Source: Alteromonas sp. KUL49 (GTDB lineage Bacteria; Pseudomonadota; Gammaproteobacteria; Enterobacterales; Alteromonadaceae). Taken from it: a stretch of DNA of 41,533 nucleotides. Shown one piece after another: positions 34,785 to 41,533 of the stretch. The position numbers and the translations under genes were made by a program. Location of the stretch: assembly GCF_006538345.1 (NCBI RefSeq), contig NZ_BJKL01000018.1:1-41533 (forward strand), written 5' to 3'. Every line of letters begins with the position of its first letter. The stretch's first letter is position 1. Below the pieces are notes generated by a model. It was not told where the DNA came from. It made no database searches and worked only from the letters and a program-made list of their open reading frames with translations.

Positions 34785-35138
34785 TTAACCGCCGCACTTA
34801 CCTTCGCCACATTTACCTTCTTCTTCTTTACCTTCGCCGCATTTGCCTTCACCACACTTGCCTTCAGCTGCAGCAGCGCCGTCTTCAGCAGCGTGAGCTT
34901 CACCTTCACCACATTTGCCTTCGCCGCACTTACCTTCTTCTTCTTTGCCTTCGCCACATTTACCTTCGCCGCACTTGCCTTCACCACATTGGCCTTCTTG
35001 TGCGAACTGCTCGTAGCCAGATTCTAATGACTGCATGCCAAATAAATCATCATCAGCAACTACTGCAGTAGATGCCAAAGACCCAAGAACAACAGCACCT
35101 AACGCGGTAGCAACAGCTGACTTTTTAACTTGTTTCAT
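34785..35138 (-). CDS. bufA: Bufferin-type RiPP precursor, multi-EGKCG (BufA-like)
   Basis: 117 residues from ATG 35138 (GAGGAAA eight bases upstream). A Sec signal peptide (about residues 1-23, ending ASTAVVA) predicts export. The mature part is nearly all repeat: nine cysteines, eight within EGKCG and one in EGQCG, arranged in two blocks (five and four Cys) separated by an acidic Ala/Glu linker with one His. Bufferins are copper-binding, periplasmic RiPPs whose EGKCG cysteines are converted to thiooxazoles by the MNIO partner. The copy number here is high. It probably buffers copper; expression control is not visible. Confidence 0.88.
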   Translation of the reverse strand: MKQVKKSAVATALGAVVLGSLASTAVVADDDLFGMQSLESGYEQFAQEGQCGEGKCGEGKCGEGKEEEGKCGEGKCGEGEAHAAEDGAAAAEGKCGEGKCGEGKEEEGKCGEGKCGG

Positions 35139-35392
35139 CGATATTTCCTCATGACTTATTGTTGATAGTGGCATGCATCATACATGCGTATCAATAAAGA
35201 CCTTGGGCACATCAAATCCCTTTCAACAAAATTAATTTTTTTATAAACACATGATAAATATAAAACTATTTACACAAATAATTAACTTTGATGCTGTTAA
35301 AGCATTTACCCACCCTCAAATTTAAGTTAGCTTATTTTCGGGAACTATGCCGAAGTTCATCACTAAATGTGCCCGTAAAGGCAAGGATATGA
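35139..35392. other. Divergent intergenic region between bufA and the nSTAND regulator
   Basis: Very AT-rich, with no ORF. It must hold promoters for both genes. I see no copper-box-like palindrome or clear ECF-type promoter by eye. Confidence 0.3.
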
Positions 35393-38300
35393 ATGATTAA
35401 TCAGCAGTTTTATTTGGGCGATTGGCTCGTAGAGCCAAGTTCAAACACTCTTCAATTGGGAAAGACAAAGCGTACTGTTGAACCCAAAGCTATGGACGTG
35501 CTGCTACTGCTTTGCCAGCAAACTGGTGATGTAGTAAGTGCTGACGACATTGTTGCCCAGTGCTGGCCTGAATCTGTGGTTGGCGATAACCCTATCCACA
35601 AAACCATTACCCAACTACGAAAAGCACTCGACGACAAAGCCAGTGCGCCAATCTACATAGAAACCATCAGAAAACGAGGATATCGGGTTATTGCCGATGT
35701 TCAGTTTATTGATGATGACCAATCAAAAGCGGCTAATACCGATTGGGAAGGTCAATCTCCCTTCCCTGGACTTTCCGCGTTTTCAGCCGATGAAAGTCGT
35801 ATTTTTTATGGTAGGAACGCTGCCGTTCGTCAACTGCTTACTAGGCTCTCTGATCAATTTAGTAGAAAGCGTCCATTCACTTTAATTATCGGCCCTAGCG
35901 GCTCAGGTAAAAGCTCGTTAATACATGCGGGTTTGCTGCCCAGATTACTTAGCGACAAAGGTGCCAATGGTGTTCACGGATTAAATTACGCCAGTATCGA
36001 TTTTGCCGATGTCGCATCATCGCAAGTGTTGAATGAAATTGCTGCCTATATGCTTGATTGGGATGTAAACGACACTCCTTTGTTTGACGGGTACAGTACC
36101 GACAAACTTGCTAGGTGGTTGTTAACTGCTCCAGAAGAAGTTGCTACCCATATACAAAACGCATTGACTGCTCTTTCGGATACCGCAGCACACACTTGCT
36201 TCGTTTTGGTTTTAGACAGGCTAGAAGCTTATTTGTCGTGTCAAAAAACGTCTTTTGCCGACAAGGCCAAAGTATTCGATATTCTAGAAGTGCTCTCTAA
36301 TAGCAATACCTGCTTGATCATACTGGCGTGCAGAAACGACTTTTATCCATTAGTGGCAGACTACCCGGTGCTAATGCGAGGCAAAGACAGAGGAGCACAT
36401 TTTGATTTGCTGCCGCCCAGCGCCGCAGAATTAAGCCAAATGATCCGCCTACCCAGCGTAGCCGCAGGGCTTAAATGGGAAGAAGACACGGAGTCAGGTG
36501 CCGCACTCGACGATATCATACTCACTGATGCAGCAACCCAGCCAGACTGCCTGCCGCTGCTACAATACACCCTTCAAGAGCTATATCTTCAACGAAAAGA
36601 CAACGTATTGCTACAAGGAGCCTACAAGGAACTTGGCGGTATTGAGGGCGCTATTGGGCACAAAGCAGAAAGTATTTACCAAGGGCTTGCTGAAAACGTA
36701 AAACAGGCGATAAACGCCGTATTACCACTGGTGGTATCCATGGCTGATGAGGGTAAGAACTTAGCCAGCCGCACAGCACAGTGGAGCGAACTTAAAAGCG
36801 AAGAAGAGAAGCAGTTTGTTGAAGAAATGGTCGAGCAACGGCTATTTGTTTCTCAACTTCATCAGGACATACCGTGTTTTAGAGTGGCCCATGAGGCGGT
36901 GTTAAGACGCTGGTCTCGCGTGAGTGAATGGTTAGCACAACACCAATCGGCACTCGTTATCAGAAACCGACTTACCAACCAGACTACCCAATGGCTAAAC
37001 GACAACAAAAACAAAGCATTCTTGTTATCTGAAGGAAAGCCACTTTCCGACGCCGAATCGTTGCTGAGCACATACCGATACACACTGACAGACGACGAAC
37101 GTCTCTATATCAAAGCCTCACAACGAAACGTAAATAAAATTCGTTGGATAAAAAGAATCACTGTATCTGCACTCGCCTTCCTTACTGTGGTGTCCTTAGC
37201 TAGCACCTATCGCAGCCAGCAGTCTGAAATGCTGGCAGAGCGCAAGCGGGTTGAAGCAGAAAACTTAATGGGCTTTATGATTGGCGATTTCGCTGACAAG
37301 TTAAGAAGCGTCAAGCGAATGGACCTATTGGAAGGCATAAGTGAGCAAGCACTCACTTATGTTACACAATCTCAGGAACAAAGTAGCGACGGGCTATTTA
37401 CCCCCAAGCTCCCCCCTGCAAGCTTTGAGCTTCGCTTTCAACACGCACTCTCATTACAAGCAGTAGCAGAAGTTCGGTATTACCGCGACGATGAAGCAAC
37501 CGCGAAAGCCACTTATGAAGAAGCTGAAATTCGACTTAACGAACTACTTGCAGAGCAACCTGAACATTTTGAATTGTTAAAGGCAGCGGGAGCGAATGCG
37601 TTTTGGTTGGGGCAGATTTCATTGGATCAAAGGATGTATGTTGAATCGAGAGCAAAGTTTGATCAATACGTAGAGTTAAGCAAACAGCTATTAAGCGCCT
37701 TTCCCGGTAACCCTATTGCACTTCTGGAACTATCGTATGCATACAGCTCGTTAGGAAGCATAGACTACAAAACATTCGAATGGGACTCAGCACTTAATCA
37801 CTTCAATAAATCCCTTACTCTCAAACTCCAGCATAATGCGCTTGAGTCAAATATGAGTCAAGTTAATAGTTACACCGCTGATACACTATCCTGGATAGCT
37901 TCAACTCTCGAACACAGAGGACAAATGAGCGAAGCTAATTCATATTTAGACCAAGCGAAAGAACAACTAGAGAAGCAATTATTAAGTAACCAAGGAAACG
38001 CCGAAGTAATTGAAACTCTCGTATATATTTATCAAAACTTAGCTGAACTAAATGAAGTCATGAATAAGCCTGAAATCGCGATCTCCAATCTGAAAGCGGC
38101 CAAAAACTACATTTATCGTGCGCTACAACAAGATCCAGAAAATGCTTACTGGAGACGTGACTTAATGTATACAAATTCAATGATTTTGAGAAACTCCATA
38201 CATATAAACGAGACAACAGCACATCAAATTAATGATATACGATTGATGGAAGAGCTGCTTTTGATAAAAGGCGCTGAAAAGGCGAAACTAATCCTTGCTG

Positions 38301-38644
38301 ACTATTTTCAGCATAAAGGCGAATTTCGATACAGTGATACCTTACTGTTTGAAATAGAGAACAATTTTACAACTAGTACAGAAAGCCTCACTCCTGAATA
38401 CATCTTAACCAATGCAGATATACTAGTGGCATATCACAGGATAAAAATAAACCTGAGTCAGAATAACCAAAATTATTCAGAAAATAATTGCCATGCCCTC
38501 GAAGCGGTAACTGAAAACCTTATGCAGGTAAGTTCGAAGCCCAAATTTCTCGTTGCAGCTTATATTGCAAAAACATGCCTCGGTAGTTTGGAGGAAGCTA
38601 AGGCAATCTTTAACAAGCTAGAAGTTATGAATATTCACCCATGA
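35393..38644 (+). CDS. CadC-like winged-helix/nSTAND ATPase/TPR membrane regulator
   Basis: 1083 residues. Residues 1-105 are an OmpR-type winged helix (VEPKAMDVLLLLC, HKTITQLRKALDD, YIETIRKRGYRV). Then comes an nSTAND NTPase with Walker A GPSGSGKSS near 167 and Walker B-like VLVLDRLEAYL near 277, starting FPGLSAFSADESRIFYGR. A membrane helix (about 587-607) separates it from a C-terminal TPR-like helical domain (about 640-1080), likely periplasmic. This ToxR/CadC-like layout suggests a signal sensed outside drives DNA binding inside. AAGGAT precedes the ATG. The next gene, 35 bases on, is likely a target or partner. Confidence 0.85.
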   Translation: MINQQFYLGDWLVEPSSNTLQLGKTKRTVEPKAMDVLLLLCQQTGDVVSADDIVAQCWPESVVGDNPIHKTITQLRKALDDKASAPIYIETIRKRGYRVIADVQFIDDDQSKAANTDWEGQSPFPGLSAFSADESRIFYGRNAAVRQLLTRLSDQFSRKRPFTLIIGPSGSGKSSLIHAGLLPRLLSDKGANGVHGLNYASIDFADVASSQVLNEIAAYMLDWDVNDTPLFDGYSTDKLARWLLTAPEEVATHIQNALTALSDTAAHTCFVLVLDRLEAYLSCQKTSFADKAKVFDILEVLSNSNTCLIILACRNDFYPLVADYPVLMRGKDRGAHFDLLPPSAAELSQMIRLPSVAAGLKWEEDTESGAALDDIILTDAATQPDCLPLLQYTLQELYLQRKDNVLLQGAYKELGGIEGAIGHKAESIYQGLAENVKQAINAVLPLVVSMADEGKNLASRTAQWSELKSEEEKQFVEEMVEQRLFVSQLHQDIPCFRVAHEAVLRRWSRVSEWLAQHQSALVIRNRLTNQTTQWLNDNKNKAFLLSEGKPLSDAESLLSTYRYTLTDDERLYIKASQRNVNKIRWIKRITVSALAFLTVVSLASTYRSQQSEMLAERKRVEAENLMGFMIGDFADKLRSVKRMDLLEGISEQALTYVTQSQEQSSDGLFTPKLPPASFELRFQHALSLQAVAEVRYYRDDEATAKATYEEAEIRLNELLAEQPEHFELLKAAGANAFWLGQISLDQRMYVESRAKFDQYVELSKQLLSAFPGNPIALLELSYAYSSLGSIDYKTFEWDSALNHFNKSLTLKLQHNALESNMSQVNSYTADTLSWIASTLEHRGQMSEANSYLDQAKEQLEKQLLSNQGNAEVIETLVYIYQNLAELNEVMNKPEIAISNLKAAKNYIYRALQQDPENAYWRRDLMYTNSMILRNSIHINETTAHQINDIRLMEELLLIKGAEKAKLILADYFQHKGEFRYSDTLLFEIENNFTTSTESLTPEYILTNADILVAYHRIKINLSQNNQNYSENNCHALEAVTENLMQVSSKPKFLVAAYIAKTCLGSLEEAKAIFNKLEVMNIHP

Positions 38645-38678
38645 AGTTTCCCAAGCCAGTACAAAAAGGAGTACTACG

Positions 38679-39041
38679 ATGACAGCACCGACTATTAACT
38701 TTACGGTATCCGTCGACACAACAACAAACCCTGTTACTTATACTATTTACGATTCACAAGGTAATCCGACTACAGACGCAGTTGTTGTTACTATCGCAAA
38801 TACGATTATTACATACACATTAAGGCCAGACAGTTCTGATTTACAGTTTATTTCCCCTGTAATAGCAGGAGACCCTGGTCACGACCTCAGTGTTAATATA
38901 TCTAAAGATGGGCAAGCTCTTACAATTATTGATTCAAACGCAGATGAAGAGGATATTTCGTTAAAGCTTGTTACTGTTCCCAAAGACAAAGTATATATTA
39001 GCCCAGATCCTCAGGTTAAGAATCGCCCTGCTGGTAACTAA
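38679..39041 (+). CDS. Small beta-rich protein, resembles DP-EP family
   Basis: 120 residues, preceded by the strong ribosome site AAAGGAG. Strand-rich, Thr/Val/Ile-rich sequence (INFTVSVDTTTNPVTYTIYD) without signal peptide, ending with the conserved-looking motif YISPDPQVKNRPAGN. That ending recalls the small DP-EP proteins of Alteromonas and relatives, which have no known function; this match is from memory. It forms a pair with the nSTAND regulator and ends in a good terminator. Confidence 0.6.
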   Translation: MTAPTINFTVSVDTTTNPVTYTIYDSQGNPTTDAVVVTIANTIITYTLRPDSSDLQFISPVIAGDPGHDLSVNISKDGQALTIIDSNADEEDISLKLVTVPKDKVYISPDPQVKNRPAGN

Positions 39042-39051
39042 TACTCATAGT

Positions 39052-39080
39052 AAACGCCCATTAAATGGGCGTTTCTATTA
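39052..39080 (+). terminator. Intrinsic terminator after the DP-EP-like gene
   Basis: Arms AAACGCCCATT/AATGGGCGTTT around one central A (in practice a wider loop), followed by TTTCTATT. It ends the nSTAND/DP-EP transcript. Confidence 0.8.
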
Positions 39081-39141
39081 GACGGCAATAAATCTGATAA
39101 ATTAGTTGTTACTCAATCAGACTACTGTTCTCAGGTTCTCT

Positions 39142-40104
39142 CTACAAATAACAAATCTGGTCTCGACCTTGTGACTTAGCTTGATACAACAAGGTATCAG
39201 CAGCGTTCACCAAACCCTCACTCGACAGATAACGTCCATCAATATGCGTGGCAACGCCCATACTTACTGTTAACTGACTGGCTTGTTCTGCCATAAATTG
39301 GCGGGTGCTGAGCTGTGATATATGGCGTTTGATTCGTATTGCCAATAGTTGTGCAGTTTGCGCCGTGCAGTTAGGTAAAACCAGTGCAAATTCTTCACCG
39401 CCATATCGCGCTGCAAGGGTATCTCTGTTGGGTAAACTGAGTGATATAGTTTCACCAATACGCTTGAGACACCTGTCACCTGCTATATGACCGAACTGAT
39501 CGTTAAAGTTTTTGAAATGGTCGATATCGATAAAAATTACGCTAATAGGAAGATTTTCACGCTCACACTTGTCCCACTGCTGTCCTAAATAATCTGCAAA
39601 GTGGTGTCGGTTGGCTAAGCCTGTTAAAAAATCAGTATTGGCTTTGCGTTTTAAACTACCGTACTCGGCTTTGTGAAGTGTTAGGTCATGCAAGATACAA
39701 ATGTACAGTGTGTCGGTAAAGGTCAGTTCTGCTGGTAATGTGGATATAGACATTTCTACACTTACAAGTGAACCATCATCTCTTCGCAAACTCATTTCAA
39801 CTGGTGGTGAACTTAACGGTTCATGCTTATCGCCACTCAAACATGTTTTAATGAAAGCTGAGGCACTGCCTGAGGCATCATTTACGAATGCAGAAAGGTT
39901 TTGCGTTATTGGGAACTCGCGATCGACGCCAAGTAAAGTTGCGGCCAATGAATTGACTATTTCAATACGGCCCTCTTTGTTAATTACTAATACCGCTTCA
40001 TTTAGAAAATTAATCATTCTTGCGAGAGAGCAATCTTGATAATAATTAAACAATGGTTGTCCGTCTGGGCTTATTGGTGCTTTATTAATCATTTGTGAGT
40101 ACAT
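39142..40104 (-). CDS. Diguanylate cyclase with PAS sensor domain
   Basis: 320 residues. The N-terminal PAS domain spans about 30-150 (EAVLVINKEGRIEIVNSLAA) and the GGDEF domain about 150-320. The active-site signature is ARYGGEEFALVLP near 230, so catalysis is expected to be intact; an RxxD inhibitory site five residues before GGEEF is absent, so product inhibition is unlikely. It would make cyclic di-GMP in the cytoplasm on a PAS-sensed cue. No EAL domain and no membrane helix are present. Confidence 0.92.
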   Translation of the reverse strand: MYSQMINKAPISPDGQPLFNYYQDCSLARMINFLNEAVLVINKEGRIEIVNSLAATLLGVDREFPITQNLSAFVNDASGSASAFIKTCLSGDKHEPLSSPPVEMSLRRDDGSLVSVEMSISTLPAELTFTDTLYICILHDLTLHKAEYGSLKRKANTDFLTGLANRHHFADYLGQQWDKCERENLPISVIFIDIDHFKNFNDQFGHIAGDRCLKRIGETISLSLPNRDTLAARYGGEEFALVLPNCTAQTAQLLAIRIKRHISQLSTRQFMAEQASQLTVSMGVATHIDGRYLSSEGLVNAADTLLYQAKSQGRDQICYL

Positions 40105-40264
40105 CCTCTACTACCCTATTTAGTAATTGATGCAACAAAGATTACTCGAGCGCCGCAAGTTTATCCTTCCGACAACCTTACGATTCAGACCATTGATTTA
40201 ATTGAGTTTTTATCCTTTCGGAAGATTAAGAATAGTGAAAAAAACAGGAATTAAACCTAATTAC

Positions 40265-41179
40265 TTAGGCCAAGTTTGCTTTTATTGACACACCTAGCAA
40301 CTCATCTCCATGGTGTAATCGACTATGAGTAACATTGGTGAAACCTAATTCAGACATCGACACAGACAAACTGTCCATTCGATCATTGTCTAATGCGACT
40401 GAAAGTAAGTTATCGAGTCGTTGTGCAAGAGTTTTCATTTCGCTTCGGAAACTTTTGAGTTTGCTTTTACGAGATTTAAAGTCGATTGATGAAGAAGACA
40501 TTGTATCTTTGAGTAAATCTGGAAACCCAGTGCCGTATAAGCCAAATTTGTTAGCACGAGATAACTGTTGAATTTGCGAGTTCAGAGAATGGCGATATTT
40601 TTCAGCAGTAGGGTTATTCTTACCAAACTTGTGAATAGCGTTGACGAACATAGACATTACATCGAAGGGGCCGTTCTTAATCATTACCTCGTCTACCGCT
40701 TTGCGAATTAGAGCATTGGGCTTAACAATCACCGAGTCTTTATGATGCATTACAAAGCAAACCTCTCCACCTGACTTCACACTACGCGAAAGCTCTTTGA
40801 GTGCTTTATCCATGTTGGTATATTCAAAACCAAATTGCGAAATAGCAACATCTATGGTGCTGCTATCAAATGGTAGAGACTCTGCTCGTGTATTCTGGTG
40901 GAAACGCACGTTTTCTTGAGACAGGTGTTTAGGAATACTCAATTTGGCAGTATCAACGCCTATATAGTTTGGTTGGCTGTACTTGAAGTTGTTTAACGCT
41001 AAATCAATTAGCGCCCCGTTACCGGAACCAATATCAACAATATTACAGTGAGGAAGGTTATGATTGCGCAGAAACTCTTGCCAAAATGAAGCGATTTCGC
41101 CTGAATAGTTATCTTGATTCGATTGCGCAAATGAACTCAGATGACCCGCTTTCCAATAGTCAGACCAATAATCACTCAT
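40265..41179 (-). CDS. Class I SAM-dependent methyltransferase, unknown substrate
   Basis: 304 residues from ATG 41179 (AAGG eight bases upstream); a GTG three codons earlier is less likely. The SAM motif I is IVDIGSGNGALIDLAL near residue 50, an acidic loop follows (GVDTAK), and motif IV is DVAISQFGFEYTNMDKALKELS, typical of Methyltransf_11. The C-terminal third is a helical extension. It lies between the diguanylate cyclase and the rRNA operon end, with its own promoter region. The substrate cannot be told from sequence. Confidence 0.82.
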   Translation of the reverse strand: MSDYWSDYWKAGHLSSFAQSNQDNYSGEIASFWQEFLRNHNLPHCNIVDIGSGNGALIDLALNNFKYSQPNYIGVDTAKLSIPKHLSQENVRFHQNTRAESLPFDSSTIDVAISQFGFEYTNMDKALKELSRSVKSGGEVCFVMHHKDSVIVKPNALIRKAVDEVMIKNGPFDVMSMFVNAIHKFGKNNPTAEKYRHSLNSQIQQLSRANKFGLYGTGFPDLLKDTMSSSSIDFKSRKSKLKSFRSEMKTLAQRLDNLLSVALDNDRMDSLSVSMSELGFTNVTHSRLHHGDELLGVSIKANLA

Positions 41180-41361
41180 TAGATACACCTTCCCTATACT
41201 GCTACTTTGAGAATACTTAATTTGCGGTATAACCGTATCATGTATGGACAGTGTAAAGTCCCGCTTAAGTCTGTTTTAAATATAATTTTTATTAATTAAA
41301 GAATATAAAACAAGCAATTTTGGTTATAGAAGCAGGTTGGAATTTATGAAATGCACAAAGC

Positions 41362-41390
41362 AAAAAACCCGCCATAAGGCGGGTTTCTTT
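41362..41390 (-). terminator. Terminator of the rRNA operon
   Basis: On the minus strand AAACCCGCC-TTAT-GGCGGGTTT is followed by T6, immediately after the 5S gene. Textbook intrinsic terminator. Confidence 0.92.
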
Positions 41391-41396
41391 AATGAG

Positions 41397-41515
41397 GACC
41401 TGGCAGTGTCCTACTCTCACATGGGGAAGCCCCACACTACCATCGGCGCTAATACGTTTCACTTCTGAGTTCGGAATGGAGTCAGGTGGTACCGTATCGC
41501 TATGGCTGCCAGGAA
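41397..41515 (-). rRNA. rrf: 5S ribosomal RNA
   Basis: The minus strand reads CCTGGCAGCCATAGCG, then CCACCTGACTCCATTCCGAA, GTGAAACG, GATGGTAGTGTGGGG and GAGAGTAGGACACTGCCAGG, the standard gammaproteobacterial 5S sequence of about 119 bases. Its ends pair with each other. The 23S gene should lie to the right, outside the window. Confidence 0.95.
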
Positions 41516-41533
41516 TAAACTGGTTAACAATTT

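Noticed and set aside
34721..34987. Lys/Ala/Val-rich minus-strand ORF over the bufA gene
   Set aside because: It is an out-of-frame reading of the EGKCG-coding repeats; the bufA frame has the signal peptide and ribosome site.
35452..37083. Minus-strand ORFs inside the nSTAND regulator
   Set aside because: Antisense shadows; no start signals and no recognisable domains.
1..41533. CRISPR arrays and tRNA genes
   Set aside because: I looked for regularly spaced repeats and cloverleaf sequences and saw none; the only RNA gene I can support is the 5S rRNA.

Overview
The window looks like a chromosome segment of a marine gammaproteobacterium of the Alteromonas type. The evidence is a LacI-type NagR with kinase, deaminase, deacetylase and permease genes for N-acetylglucosamine (GlcNAc), palindromic NagR-like operators, a NagX-Hex pair, the apt-dnaX-ybaB core operon, and a 5S rRNA gene at the right edge. 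Everything was read by eye; no database search was run.

Layout. (1) Positions 1-5943: GlcNAc catabolism, with nagR on the minus strand divergent from nagK-nagB-nagA-nagP. (2) 5944-11662: accessory genes: a coiled-coil lipoprotein, an acidic unknown protein, a DRGH-type nuclease fused to a lamin-tail domain, a membrane-anchored protein with two pre-peptidase-like domains, and a DUF938 methyltransferase. (3) 11687-17112: second GlcNAc block: nagX and a GH20 hexosaminidase lipoprotein on the minus strand, divergent from a flavin-dependent tryptophan-halogenase family gene across another NagR-like operator. (4) 17116-17807: membrane protein with a Gly/Cys-rich tail. (5) About 17.8-29.4 kb: an AT-richer defence island. 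It carries a phosphorothioation-associated methyltransferase on the plus strand. Convergent to it is an operon of an RHH regulator, a DUF4007 protein (SspB-like), a large P-loop ATPase (SspC-like), a PAPS-reductase-like protein (SspD/DndC-like), a two-TM coiled-coil protein, a divergent GIY-YIG nuclease and a DGQHR (DndB-like) protein. A tyrosine-integrase remnant and a strong terminator lie at its right edge, next to ybaB; recR, which commonly follows ybaB, is not there. (6) 29.5-32.8 kb: core operon apt-dnaX-ybaB; dnaX keeps an in-phase programmed -1 frameshift signal. (7) 33.1-35.1 kb: a bufferin-type RiPP operon (bufA-bufB-bufC) whose precursor has eight EGKCG units. (8) 35.4-39.1 kb: a CadC-like/nSTAND/TPR regulator followed by a small beta-rich protein. 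(9) 39.1-41.5 kb: PAS-GGDEF diguanylate cyclase, a methyltransferase, and the 3' end of an rRNA operon.

The most interesting candidate is the island. Its phosphorothioation core resembles SspBCD, but no SspA, SspE or DndD/E is seen. The places where a restriction effector would be expected are taken by the GIY-YIG, DGQHR and TM proteins, which may form an undescribed effector module. Five genes are each split by a single-base frame change at a homopolymer (about 10660, 17345, 19440, 20727 and 23151). This suggests indel sequencing errors or gene decay, and limits how literally the split genes should be read.
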